Positions 23,700 through 34,776 of a DNA stretch of 64,000 nucleotides are shown here, piece by piece (the stretch's first letter is position 1; every line of letters starts with the position of its first letter). The stretch spans positions 37,277,869-37,341,868 of the forward strand of contig NC_046683.1 in NCBI RefSeq assembly GCF_009870125.1, written 5' to 3'. Origin of the DNA: Drosophila pseudoobscura. Its lineage: Eukaryota > Arthropoda > Insecta > Diptera > Drosophilidae. The position numbers and the translations under genes are program-made. The notes under the pieces are model-generated. The model ran no database searches. It was given only the letters and a program-made list of their open reading frames with translations, and had not been told where the DNA came from.

Positions 23700-24806
23700 C
23701 TAAATTTGTAATTTTTTTCGTTTCCTGGAATAATAAAGATTTGGTTTTTAAAAGTATTTATTGGTATTTCCAAACTATGAATTAACCTTTCGGAGGAACT
23801 TTGGCTACTATGTTGTGTCGTGATGGAGTTTATCTCCTTGATTCTGGACAAAGAGTCAGCTACTACATTGCCTTTTCCTGGTTTGTAGATTAGCTGATAG
23901 TCGTGCTCTTCCAAAAATGTTCTCCATCGTTTTATTCTCGCGTTGCCATTCCAATCGCTCATGGAATGGGTTAAGGGTTGATGGTCGGTGTAAATTTTAA
24001 CCTTTGCTCCCCCATAGAGATAATTTCTCAAAGACTTCAATGACCATATTATTGCTAGCATTTCTTTTTTGTTTGCTGCATAATTTTCTTCGGCTTTCGA
24101 AAGGGTTCGGGAGATGAAGGATATTGGTTTGTCATTTTGAGTAAAACTGCTCCTAATGCGAAATTTTAAGCATCTGTTGTGAGTTGAAACTCTTTATTGA
24201 AATCTGGGTATTATAAAATGACTTGTGTCGAAATGAGGGTGTTCTTGAGTTTTTTGAAAGCTTCCATTGCCTCTGGGTTAAGGTGACTGATTTTTTTGCT
24301 CGAGTTGTTTTTAGATATGCGACCATCTTCCCCTCTTAATAATGAGGTAAGTGGTTTAGCTAGCATTGCATAGTCCTTTATGAATCTTCTATAGTAACCG
24401 GATAATCCTAGGAAGAATCTGAGATCCTTTAATGTTTTCGGACAAGGATACTTGGAAATGGCTTCTACCTTTGCAGGATTTGTTTCTATGCCTCTATCGG
24501 AAATAATAAATCCTAAAAATTCTACTTTATTTTTAAAGAACTCGCATTTGTCGAGTTGGCATTTAATATTGGCTTGTTCAAGGGTATCGAATATGGTCGC
24601 GAGATTGTTAGCATGTGTTTCTTCATCTTTCCCAAAAATAATTATGTCGTCAATATAAATATAGCAGATTTCACCAATATGTGGTCGAAGGATATCATCA
24701 AGGGTGCGTTGGAATATTGCTGGTGCATTTTTTAATCCAAAGGGGAGACGTGTGAATTCGTATTTACCGTTGTTGATGGAGAATGCAGTTTTTTCGATAT
24801 CTGATT
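23700..24806 (-). pseudogene. Gypsy A reverse transcriptase and RNase H, truncated
   Basis: Minus-strand homology starts abruptly inside the RT palm (ISDIEKTAFSINNGKYEF, next to the DINE-1 at 24807). It includes the catalytic YIYIDDIIIFGKD near 24650, the LGLSGYYRRFIKDYA connection and RNase H with LAIIWSLKSLRNYLYGG and IYTDHQPLTHSM, ending in KPGKGNVVADSLSRI. The RNase H part from 24061 leftward is open; upstream the frame is broken. The start of pol is missing because the relic is cut at the DINE-1. RT and RNase H would copy the genomic RNA to DNA. Confidence 0.85.
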
Positions 24807-25744
24807 TTTATACCCGATACTCAAAATGAGTATTGGGGTATATTAGGTTTGTGGTGAAAATGGATGTGTGTAACGTCCAGAAGGAATCGTTTCCGACCCC
24901 ATAAAGTATATATATTCTTGATCAGCATCAATAGCCGAGTCGATTGAGCCATGTCTGTCTGTCCGTCTGTCCGTCCCCTTCAGCGCCTAATGCTCAAAGA
25001 CTATGAGAGCTAGAGCAACGATGTTTTAGATCCAAACTTCTGTGATATGTCACTGCTACTTCCCACTTCCGCCCCCACAAACGGCGAAAATCTGTGGCAT
25101 CCACAATTTTAAAGATCTCTAACACACACGTAGCATAGGCGGCTTTGCTTAGAGTAAAACATTAGCGCCTAGATCTCAGAGACTATAAAAGCTAGAGCAA
25201 CCAAATTTGGTATCCACACTCCCAAGATATCGGACCGAGACGAGTTTGTTTCAAAATTTCGCCACACCCCCTTCCGCCCCCGCAAAGAATGCAAATCTGG
25301 GGATATTCACAAATCTCAGAGACTATTAAAGCTAGAGTAACCAAATTTGGTATCCGCACTTCTGTTAGATCTCACTATAAAATCTTTATCTCAAAATTTC
25401 GCCCCACCCCCCTCCGCCCACACAAAAGACGAAAATCTGTTGCATCCACAATATTGCAGATTTGAGAAAACTAAAAACGCAGAATCATAGATAACGACCA
25501 TATCTATCAGATTGCTGAATCTGAATCAGATCAGATCATTTTTATAGCCAAAGGAAACAAATCAATTTGCAGTGGCTACGCAGCGCGTGACGTCACGCAC
25601 AGACTGATTTTCTGTCTCTCTCGCACGCACTCTTTGTCGTGTCGTTTAATATTAGCGGCCTCTGCCGGAGGAGAGCCATACTGACTTAGTATCGGCTATA
25701 ACTCTAGAGTTGCGGTGTCCGCAGCAACTCACAACGTTCCCCCT
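24807..25744 (-). mobile_element. Near-complete DINE-1 copy, reverse orientation
   Basis: It starts (plus strand) with TTTTTATACCCGATACTC and the near-palindrome ACTCAAAATGAGT. GTTTCCGACCCC, the TATATATTCTTGATCAGCAT core, the GTCT/GTCC microsatellite and diverged modules follow. It ends with the 5' palindrome (GAGTTGCGGTGTCCGCAGCAACTC minus its ends) and CGTTCCCCCTCG at 25744. T-runs flank both ends, fitting insertion at a T-rich target as Helentrons do. It separates two different gypsy remnants. Confidence 0.88.
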
Positions 25745-27655
25745 CGTTTTTTGTGTAGGTTTGGCCAATAATACAACTTAGTTATTTGTTTGTAATTTTC
25801 GTCTAGTCCTCTATGGGCTCTGCAATGTGTTTCTTCTATAATTATAGCTTTATCTTCTGAATTTACTACATCTTGGAGGAACTTTCTCGTGAAGAGAAAT
25901 TTATTTATGAAGTTTTCCTTTAGCTTATTTTGGATAAAGTATAAATCTTCTAAAGTGCAATGTATTCCTGTGGTTAAGTTAGGTTGAATAAATTCTTTCA
26001 AAATGATTAGCAAATTGTCAACCATATCAAATTCAATAATATGTCGGGTATTTTCATAAACTCTTACTAACTCATGAACTGTGAATCTCCCTTGCGATAA
26101 TAGTAGCTGCTATTTAAATTGGTTTAAAGGCTTGCTAGTCTCTTGAATGACGTTTTCAAAACTACTCTCTGCTGAATGCTTAGTATTTATATCTGATTCC
26201 TATTCCGTCTGGTCGACATCACAATCTGTCATATGTTACGTTAGTTGAGCCTGGTTTATAAATGATTTTCTGTGTGAAGTAATACCAACGTTTCATTTCA
26301 ACATTTGGATTTTTTTGCGACATTGCAAAGGACAAAGGTTGGTGATCTGTATGTATTTCAATTCCACTCACTCCGTATAAATAATTTCGCAAATTTTTTA
26401 ATGCCCATACAATAGCTAATAATTCCTTTTTATTAGTAGCATATAATTGCTCGGTTTTACTTAAAGTTTTAGAAATAAACGTTATGGGATTCCCATCTTG
26501 TGACAAAACTGCACCTATTGCTATTTCCGATGCATCTGTGGTTAATGTGAATTTTTTATTGTAATCTGGTTGTACTAATTCAATATGTGCTATTAAACTG
26601 TCCTTTAAATTATTAAATGCTCCAATTGCTGGTTAATCCAGTTGTATTAATGTTTTTTTGGATGCCCTTCGTGAAACTTTCCCATTTACTCCACTCAGAT
26701 ATTTTGTTAATGGCTTGGCAATTGTGGCATAATTTCGGACAAATTTTCTGTAATACCCTGTTAGTCCTAAGAAGCTCTCTGATATTTTTAGGAATTGGAT
26801 AGTTTTGTATTGTGGAGATTTTTTCTGGATCTGTTTTAATGATATTATGGGAAACAATGTATCCCAAAAATTTGGTTTCTGTATTATATGAATAAGATCT
26901 TTATAATATTGTTCTATAGTTTTTGAAAATATTATTATATAGTCCATATAGACGTGACAAGTTTTCCCAACTTGTCCCCTAAGTATATCGTCCATTGCCC
27001 TTTGGAAAATTCTGGGAGCGTTCGTCAATCCCATAGGCATTCCAGAAATTTATATTTACCGTTATTTATGGAAAATAATGTTTTTTCAATATCTGATTCC
27101 CTCATTAAAATCTGATAGAAAGCTGACTCTAAATCAATAGCCGAGAAATACTTTGCCTTACCTAAATTGGCAAGGATTACTGAAGGATCTTGCATAGGGT
27201 ATCTATCCGGTATGGTGTTTTCATTAAGTTTCTTAAAGTCTATTACTAATCTATGTTTAGGAGTTCCGTCCTCATTTACTCCCTTCTTTGGTACTACTAT
27301 TACCGGTGAATTATATGGGCTTTTACTAGGTCTGATTATAACTTCATCTAACATTTTACTTATTTCGTTATTAACGAAATCGTTAACCGAATAAGCGTAT
27401 GGATACTGTTTGCCATATACCGGTCTATCATGTTCAGTGTTAATCTCTCCTTTTATATCCGTTCTAAAGGGTAACTGTAATTTTATATTCGCATGGTTTT
27501 CTTTGATTATAGCTATCATTTTCTCTGAGGTTTTCTAAATTATCTTCTTTATATGTTCTTGTGTTATACAATTTCATTTTTTTCGATTCAGAGTTTGCAT
27601 ATTTTTTAATGTCGGATATTTCTACGACGGCGTGTTCAGGATTTTTGCATCCCAA
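25745..27655 (-). pseudogene. Gypsy B pol relic (RT, RNase H, integrase start)
   Basis: On the minus strand, 27519-27025 encodes the RT fingers (YPYAYSVNDFVNNEISKML, SPVIVVPKKG, RLVIDFKKLNENTI, YFSAIDLESAFYQIL). The palm continues at 27040-26633 in another frame, with MGLTNAPRIFQRAMDDIL and YMDYIIIFSK, where the second Asp of YxDD is replaced by Tyr. RNase H follows (26506-26219: FISKTLSKTEQLYATNKKEL, EIHTDHQPLSFAM). The integrase zinc region at 26025-25745 (HCRAHRGLDENYKQITKLYY) is cut off at the DINE-1. At least four frame breaks are visible. It differs in sequence from gypsy A, so two separate elements are present. Confidence 0.85.
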
Positions 27656-27790
27656 ACTGTTAAATCGCTAATTTTCGGATAATTCAACGACGGCATGTTC
27701 AGGAATTTTTAAATCCCAAACTATTAAAACTTTTGGTGTCCGATAATTAAACGACGGCGTATTCAGGATATTTGAATCACGAACTATTTA
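27598..27790 (-). repeat. About 65-bp tandem repeat in the gypsy B pol leader
   Basis: Three diverged units each contain ACGACGG(C)..G..TTCAGGA followed by T-rich sequence and ATCCCAAACT(A/G)TTAAA or a variant. On the minus strand they encode repeats of PEHAVVE(I/L)S upstream of the RT domain. Unit length is close to 65 bp, so repeats would not all stay in one frame. Confidence 0.7.
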
Positions 27791-27861
27791 TTTCTTTATT
27801 GACGGATACTTCCTTCTGTATTAACTTCCTTCTACCTTTACTGAATCAGTTCTAGTTTCTT

Positions 27862-28815
27862 TTCATACCCGATACTCAAAATAAGTATTGGGGTATATTA
27901 GATTTGTGGTAAAAGTGGATGTGTGTAACGTCCAGAAGGAATCGTTTCCGACCCCATAAAGTATATATATTCTTGATCAGCATCAATAGCCGAGTCGATT
28001 GAGCCCTGTCCGTCTGTCCGTCTCCTTCAGCGCCTAGTGCTCAAAGACTATAAGAGCTAGAGCAACGACATTTTATATCCGAACTTCTGTGTCACTGTTA
28101 CAAGAATGTTTCAAAACATTTCCCCGCCCACTTCCACCCCCACAAAGAGCGAAAATCTGTCGCATCCATAATTTCAAAGATACGAGAAAACTGAGAACGC
28201 AGAGACGTAGAGGATGACTATATCTTCTAGAGTGCAAAATCTGAACCAGAGCGTATAATTATTATAGCCAGAATGATGAAAACAATTTCATTCTCACTCG
28301 CTCTGTCTCTCTCTAACACATAGGTTTCATGGTCGGTTTTGCCAATTGCAAAATATGAGTTCAAGGATCTCAGAACCTATAAGATCTAGAGCAACCAAAT
28401 TTGGTATCCATACTCCTGTGACATCGGACCTTCACCGTTTTATGTCAAAATCTCGCCACACCCCCTTCCGTCTCCGCAAAGGACGAAAATCTGGGGTATC
28501 CACAAATCTCAGGGACTGTTTACGCTAGAGTAACAAAATTTGGTATCCGCACTTCTGTTAGATCTCACTATAAAACGTATACCTCAGTTTTTCTCCCCAC
28601 CCCCTTCCGACCCACAAAGGACGAAAATCTGTTGCATCCACAATATTCCAGATGCGAGAAAACTAAAAACGCAGAATCATAGATAACGACCATATCTACC
28701 AGATTGCTAAATTTGGATCGGATCATTTTTATAGCCAAAAGGAGCAAAACAATTGGCAGTGGCTACGCAGCTATGCGTTCGCCGTCTCTATCTCCCTCTC
28801 TCTCTATCTCTCTAC
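27862..28815 (-). mobile_element. DINE-1 copy, reverse orientation, 5' end lost
   Basis: It starts with TCATACCCGATACTCAAAAT and contains GTTTCCGACCCC, the TTGATCAGCATCAATAGCCG core, a short GTCC/GTCT tract and three diverged modules (CCGCCCACTTCC..., CACACCCCCTTCCG..., CACCCCCTTCCGACCC...). The 5' side ends in a CAGTGGCTACGCAG remnant near 28770, followed by a CT-rich microsatellite-like stretch to about 28815. The 5' palindrome is absent. Confidence 0.85.
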
Positions 28816-29252
28816 CCTGAAAAAAATAAAAACAACCCCGGCAATGCAAGCCCTAGACTAACTGCTGGCAGGCGATGTCTTTTTCTTTGTTTTACGCTCA
28901 ACATTCTGACCAATACCCTTTATCCAAAAAAGAGGGATACCCGATGCCCAGATGCCCCTCTCTCTACAAACAAGCGCACCGCGGTGTCTGCTTGTCCAGG
29001 TCTCAGTTCAATCACCCCCTCCCACATTAACAAATCAATCAGTCCATTTGCCTACAAAGAGACTAAATAGAGAGAGACACACAGCATGCCCAGCAATATC
29101 ACTTGTCCAAAGAGGAAGAGCAAGAGCAATGAACATAAATATGTAAATAAATAAACATTATATAGTATGTGTATGTATATGCAGCTGTTTGAATGAGCCG
29201 TTATGGTTAGGGAGTGAAAGGGGGACCAGCGAATGCAAGTGTGAAAGTGATA
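28816..29252. other. Unassigned stretch
   Basis: No coding region, RNA gene or repeat end is recognised between the DINE-1 remnant and the left TA of the Tc1-like element. Short open frames are present but carry no family signature. Confidence 0.4.
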
Positions 29253-29407
29253 TACAGTGGGCTGCAAAAGTGAGTACATACTCACAATCACTGACTTTCG
29301 CCGCCCATAACAGCCAAACGAATAAAGCAAAGCAAAAGAACTTTTTTCCCATATCAATACACTTTATTCTTAGCAAATAGGTAATAAAAAGAAAACGAAA
29401 TGAGAAG

Positions 29408-30318
29408 TTGTCAAAGAGTGAAAAAGAAAAAAGCAAAAAAACTCGCATGTACTCAGTTTTGCACTTTTCGTTATTTGCAACTATTTTCGTTCGAAATGCT
29501 GTCCCCAAACCTCAAGTACAAGGCCGCCCTAAGAAGTTAACGGACTCAGACGCTAGACTTATGATGTCCGAAATGAGAAAAAATAAGTTGCTAACACCAA
29601 AGAATGCTTCTATGGCCATAAAAAAAATGTTAGTTGCTGGACAGCTAGAAGAGCCCTTCGCAACATTGGGTACATGGTAGCCGTTAAGCAAAATAAACCT
29701 GCGATGTCGGAAAAAAATGTTAAAGCAAGGTTGATATTTGCAAGGGATCATAAAAATTGGACCACGGATGATTGGAAACGTGTTATCTGGCCTGATGAAT
29801 CCAAATTTAACCGTTTTCAATCGGATGGGAAGCAGTACAGTTGGCGTAGGCCCGGAGAGAAACTTCAAAAACATCATGTCAAGCAAACTGTAAAACATGG
29901 CGGTGGAAATATTATGGTTTGGGGATGTTTTACATGATGTCACGTTGGTCCTCTACAAAAAATAGATGGTATCATGCGAAAAGAGAACTACTTAAATATT
30001 TTGCAAACCTATCTACCCAATTTTTTGGAAAAATATGCTTATCCCGAACCACAAATAACATTTCAACAAGATGGAGATCCGAAGCACACTGCGAAAATTG
30101 TTAGAGAATGGCTGGGAAATCAAAATTTTAAACTGATGGAGTGGCCAGCTCAAAGTCCCGACCTCAATCCGATTGAAAACTTATGGTCAATCGTGAAACG
30201 ACGGCTCGGTCAGTAAAAATCAGCCCCATCCAACCTAGGCGATCTCTGGAGCCGCGTAGAATTGGAATGGAATCGTATTCCAAAAGCTATTATTGAGAAT
30301 TTGGTAGAGAGTATGCCA
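29408..30318 (+). pseudogene. Tc1-like transposase (DD34E), broken
   Basis: The N-terminal paired-type DNA-binding region (QGRPKKLTDSDARLMMSEMR) is followed by a frame change near 29650. The middle part MSEKNVKARLIFARDHKNW and WPDESKFNRFQSDG holds the first catalytic Asp. A TGA stop at 29935-29937 follows GNIMVWGCFT. The same frame then continues with the second Asp (QQDGDPKHTAK) and SPDLNPIENLWSIVK with the catalytic Glu; 34 residues separate Asp and Glu. A TAA at 30214-30216 follows. The C-terminal end is cut at 30318 by the LTR element, and its last codons reappear at 44134-44190 before a TAA. Three defects plus the insertion make it inactive. Confidence 0.9.
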
Positions 30319-32238
30319 TGTAACGCTTGGATCAGCGAGCGAGCTAGTTCGCAGCGCCATCTAGTGGTCGGCACCGTAAGGGCCGTGGTAGACCAAACAC
30401 CCTCTATGGGCTAGGTCGAGGAGATCACGAAAAGTGGCATAGGAAGGGGGATAGAGTTAACAGCTTGGATTGTCAACTTTCTCTGGCATTTCACCCTGTC
30501 CTTTGAGAGGGCCCGAGGGTTGTAGCTTGTTGAGGGGCTTGGCTTCGGTCGCTTCCCGTTTTGGCGCTCGACCCGAGCGTTCGTTTTCTCTGTCAACAGC
30601 CAACAAGTATTTTTTATAAGTGCTAAAAAGGGAAAAAACGTGTAATCGCGGCGGGAGGAGAAGAGCTTCAGCATTCCGGCATTAGTTTTCCAGCCTAGGT
30701 AAGATTGAGAAGGGTAAAGGAAAATTGGACTAGTCAGATAATTTCATCCGTGTAGGACCGGCCATTGGCGCAGTGGATACCGCAAAGGAGGAACGCCGCA
30801 TCGCCGTATTTTCGTTGCCAAGCGGCCCGGATCAGCTTCGCGGATCCAAAGACGCGAGGCGTCGAGGAGATCGAGCGTCCAAGGGACGCCAGAAGGGGTC
30901 CAGAGGAGCAGCCAAAGCAGCGGTGGAAAAAAATTGCAGGCCCAAGTACACGGGCACCGACGTCACGCTAGCGGGGGTTGAGTGGTTTTTGGGGAAGAAG
31001 AAAAAAAAACTCAATCGTCTTGTTGGAGAGCGAGCCAAGGCAGGGCTATATAGCGCAGCTAGAGCGAAAGCAAGAGCAGTCCGAGATCTGGCGGGGTCTT
31101 TCGAGTGGCTTCGCGAGTGCTTTCATCGTCGGGAACCGTCCCAGGGAACGATGAAGTGATTTCGGAAGGGAAAATCTAAAACTAAAAGAAACCGGGAATG
31201 GCCGAGATCTCTAGCAATAATAGGATTCAGTGTTAAGTGATTAGTGTTAATAATTTAATGAGTTAAGTAATATTTCTTTGTTAGTTTTTTTGTGCGTTAA
31301 AGTCTGCGACAGTCGGCGAAGGGCAGGCGAAAGAAAAGGAAAAAAAAAGAAAGGGCCGAGAGAGTTTTTTGTTGTACTCGAGTGGAATGAGTCGCTCAAA
31401 GTAAGAGTGGAGCGAGCAAAGAGTTGAATTTGTGAGTGAGGTTTTTTTTGTGTGCCTTTGATTTACTCCCGATTGGAGTTCACTTTACAGGTCCAAATCT
31501 CCTCCGGGAAGCGCTTCATCGGTGGATATGCGGATCATCGGGTGAGTGAGAACGAACAAGAAAATTTAACCCTGGCAATTCCACTCATGAGAGAAAAGAA
31601 AAGAGAGATTTAGATAATTACATAATTCCCCCTATTGTTTGTTCCGTTTCTTCCCCCCTTTCGGTCTGGCTGTTGTACTGTCTTTATACATGAATTCCGA
31701 GATAATTGTTAGTTTTATTCCTCATCATTATTAAGCAATTTTATTGATATTATTTTTTTCATTCTTTTTACTTTTTATGCGTACTTTTTGTTGAGTTATG
31801 TTTAGTTTTAATTTAGGAATCGCTCAGTTTTTAGTCATAAGTCAATAAATTTTATAATGTTTTAGTTCACAGTTTTTTTGCCTTCGGCTAGCCAAATGCC
31901 CCTGAGGATCCCATAACGACGCAAAGGGGTCATTCCATATAAATTGCGACCTAGGAATGGCCAAGGTAGGGAGGGTCAATCCGCCCTCAACGAGATCTGA
32001 GGCGGGGAAAAGCGTTCGGGGACAGGTCGGAGAAAGGGCCAATTACGTGTTCAAGCAATTTTAGGTCCACCTTAACTCTCGTCGTAGCACGCATAAATTT
32101 TAACTTGTTAATAATGAAGATAGGCATCAGGTGAGAGGAGGGCAAGATCACCACCCCAATTAGCCGACGAGCATCCCAGCCGGGAACAACCGCGTGCGCC
32201 CTTCTCCCACTCCCCAACACCCAGCCTGGTTCGTTACA
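30319..32238 (+). repeat. 5' LTR of the long-LTR element
   Basis: The 1,920-bp LTR begins TGTAACGCTTGGATCAGCG and ends CCTGGTTCGTTACA, with TGTAAC/GTTACA inverted ends. It contains open frames on both strands, the longest 128 codons on the plus strand (30773-31159). The CTATATAGCGCAGC segment near 31050 is a possible TATA-type element, but the transcription start cannot be set from sequence alone. Confidence 0.95.
30773..31159 (+). CDS. Hypothetical basic 128-residue ORF inside the 5' LTR
   Basis: The frame starts MDTAKEERRIAVFSLPSGPD and is strongly basic, with several Lys/Arg runs such as GKKKKKLNRL and a C-terminal FEWLRECFHRREPSQG. It recurs unchanged in the 3' LTR at 42663-43049, which is expected from LTR identity and does not itself prove selection. 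I recognise no family. It may be an untranslated chance frame, or a short upstream reading frame acting on gag expression. Confidence 0.3.
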   Translation: MDTAKEERRIAVFSLPSGPDQLRGSKDARRRGDRASKGRQKGSRGAAKAAVEKNCRPKYTGTDVTLAGVEWFLGKKKKKLNRLVGERAKAGLYSAARAKARAVRDLAGSFEWLRECFHRREPSQGTMK

Positions 32239-32276
32239 GTTATAAGTAATTATTAATTTCATTATTATAAAGTTAG

Positions 32277-32294
32277 TGGCGCCCAACAATGGGA
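32277..32294 (+). promoter_or_regulatory. Primer-binding site, 38 nt downstream of the LTR
   Basis: TGGCGCCCAACAATGGGA matches the tRNA-Lys-like primer sites of gypsy elements. Unusually, 38 AT-rich bases (32239-32276) separate it from the LTR end, which is fixed by the 3' LTR and the target duplication. Primer sites normally lie within a few bases of the LTR. Confidence 0.75.
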
Positions 32295-33354
32295 CCCAAA
32301 ATAATTGGTAGAACCGCATCCCGATGTGGTCAACAATATCGCAGAAACACACACATCAAAAACACTTTCGGTTTTTCTGGCAAACGATGTACATACATAT
32401 GTAGTGGGCTTGAGAAGAGAGGCATATACGTTTATTCGCTTTTATTCTCAAACTACGGTTGCTGCAGCATCTGGGCCAGAATACCGATCTTCATAGTCAG
32501 CTAAATTCTGCAAGTCAGTCGCATAGGATTTATTGTTGAGACGTTGCTAGCAGCGATCGACAAGCCACGGCTGAGGACGTAGAGCTTAGTAGGCGATTAA
32601 ATACCCTACAGTAATGGAGTCCGTAGCCCAACGAGTTAGACGTTTGGAAAAGCAGGGAAGAAGTCTTTAAATAAGTCCACCCTGACCACGAATAACGAGT
32701 TTTAGCAAAGACCCATCCATAGTTTACAATAGTCATGCGGCAGAGCTAGCCATCAAACGCTCGGAAATACAGAACAAAATCTTTAATAAGAGTTTGCCTG
32801 GCCACGGGTGATGGAAAACCAGCATACCTGTCCGCGAAAGCAAGAGTGCGAAGGAGAGTAAAGAAGACGAAACTGATTAGCTTCGATTTACTCGCACTCG
32901 AGCTTGCAGTCGTTGTTTTTGTCTTGCGGATCGGCGCTCCAAAGCAATAAAACGTTTGGTTGTTGTTGCGAGGGCTGATTAGCGGCACAAGCAGCGGTAA
33001 AATATCTTTGTTCTTTCTTCTCACACCAGTTCCGATATGATTTTTTTTTCAGGGGAACTAAGCTATGCTTGAAGGCAAATAAATGTTTTTTTGATTTCTT
33101 TATATATTGCGATTTTCACAAAATATTATTCTTATTTTTAATTATAAATTGTTTTATGTTTTATTATCAGCTACAAACGCGTCTCAATTCCTCAAGCTGT
33201 AAGCAAAGAGTTTTTATTTTTTTTGTGTCACAAGAAAAAAAAAAGTTGCTAGAACGCCGAAACCGCTGTCTCGGTTGAGATAGGTCATCGACCGGCAAAG
33301 AATTGTGAGCACTGGGAAGAAAAAAGCTAGGTGACGTGCCGAAGGGAATCAATA
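32295..33354 (+). other. Untranslated leader of the long-LTR element
   Basis: About 1.06 kb lies between primer site and gag start. It contains several short upstream frames (for example 32305-32496) and an A/T-rich end just before gag. A packaging signal would be expected here, but none can be recognised by sequence. Confidence 0.5.
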
Positions 33355-34776
33355 ATGGAGGGAGAACCTGTAAATCCGTCCGTTTGCTTTCTGTGTGGGG
33401 AAGAGTTTGGATCCCTGCAGTTATACAAGACCAGGTGTGGCCACGAGTTTCATAAAGCTTGCATCGTCCCCTACTCGAAGGAAAATGCTAAATGTCCCAG
33501 ATGTGGAAGAGTCACTTTTGAGTTGCAAGGCGGCGCATCGGTTTCGGGCACGCAAACCGCAAAACAGCAGGCAGGAAGCAAAGAAAAAGCTTCAGGCACC
33601 CCAGCGACGGGATCAGCAAATAATAATCCAGGTTCAGCTTCAGTTGATGGCGGGAATATAGGAATCATGATTACCCAAGCAGTGCGAGCCATGCAAAACG
33701 ACCTTTTAACCCAGTTGTCGGAGCAGATGGCGCAAATAATACAAACCAATGTCGCTGCTCATCTTCAACTGACTGGCCGGGATCAACACACTCGAAATAT
33801 AGCTCCAGACCATAGTTCGCAGGGTCAGGAAGCAGGCGGAGGCCGAGAATCGGCAGGATTTTACAGAGAGGGCAGAGACACTCCTAGAAGTTTAGCTTCC
33901 GATCTGTCCCAAAGGCCGGACAAGGTCGTACACATCATGAATGGTTGGAAGCTACGATTTAGCGGGGATGCGGAAGGAATTAGCGCTGATAATTTTATCT
34001 ATAGGGTAGAAGCTCTCACCCATGCAACGATGGAAAGCAACTTTGCGGTGCTATGTAGCAACGCTAGCATCCTCTTTGACGGAAAGGCTCGGGAATTCTT
34101 TTGGAGGTTTCATAAGTCAGTGGTAGTGGTCCGATGGGATGTGCTTTGTCAGGCATTAAAGAAACAGTTCCGAGACACTCGCACGGATGTGGACATTCGA
34201 GAGGCGATCAGGGACCGGAAGCAGAAAGAAAAAGAAGGGTTCGATGCCTTTTATGATGCCATAGTCCAGCTAATGGATAGTTTAGAGTCTCCCTTGTCAG
34301 AAAAGTCTGTGGTAGATATACTGCGAAGAAATTTGAGGCCCGAAGTAAGGCACGAGTTGCTCAATATAAAAATAACTTCGGTTGGGGAGCTCAGGGAAAT
34401 ATGCAGACGAAGAGAGAGTTTCCTGGAGGACGTGAGACGGAATTATGGTTATCAAAAGAGTGTTCCTTTCCGTAGGCAAGTAGCTGAGTTGGTGGAGGAG
34501 CACATGTCTGATGACGCAACGGAGTTTTCTGAAGGTGAGGGCGAAGCCGAAATAGGAGCGTTGGCCTTGGTATGCTGGAACTGCCATAAAGAAGGACATC
34601 GGTACCAGGATTGCGAATCCAAATGCAAGATCTTTTGCTATGGGTGTGGCATTCCAAACATTTACAAACCAGCTTGCGAAAAATGTCAGAAAAAAAACGG
34701 CAGGGCGAGCACACAGCCTCGTCAGCTTCAGAGTGTGCGTCGCCAAAAATCCGCGAACCCAGACGCCAGCCAGTAG
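33355..34776 (+). CDS. Gag with an N-terminal RING-H2 finger
   Basis: The frame is open from 33331, and I prefer the ATG at 33355 (MEGEPVNPSVCFLC). The N-terminus shows a complete RING-H2 spacing: C-x2-C (CFLC), 13 residues, C-x-H-x2-H-x2-C (CGHEFHKAC), 10 residues, C-x2-C (CPRC). A Gln/Ser-rich linker follows. The capsid-like part is VHIMNGWKLRFSGDAEGISA through EAIRDRKQKEKEGFDAFYDA and LRRNLRPEVRHELL, then an acidic stretch. A CCHC knuckle (CWNCHKEGHRYQDC) and a second Cys-rich motif (CKIFCYGCG ... CEKC) close it. Gag forms the particle and binds RNA. A RING at its start is unusual and would suggest ubiquitin-ligase-type interactions, by inference only. The frame is intact. Confidence 0.92.
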   Translation: MEGEPVNPSVCFLCGEEFGSLQLYKTRCGHEFHKACIVPYSKENAKCPRCGRVTFELQGGASVSGTQTAKQQAGSKEKASGTPATGSANNNPGSASVDGGNIGIMITQAVRAMQNDLLTQLSEQMAQIIQTNVAAHLQLTGRDQHTRNIAPDHSSQGQEAGGGRESAGFYREGRDTPRSLASDLSQRPDKVVHIMNGWKLRFSGDAEGISADNFIYRVEALTHATMESNFAVLCSNASILFDGKAREFFWRFHKSVVVVRWDVLCQALKKQFRDTRTDVDIREAIRDRKQKEKEGFDAFYDAIVQLMDSLESPLSEKSVVDILRRNLRPEVRHELLNIKITSVGELREICRRRESFLEDVRRNYGYQKSVPFRRQVAELVEEHMSDDATEFSEGEGEAEIGALALVCWNCHKEGHRYQDCESKCKIFCYGCGIPNIYKPACEKCQKKNGRASTQPRQLQSVRRQKSANPDASQ

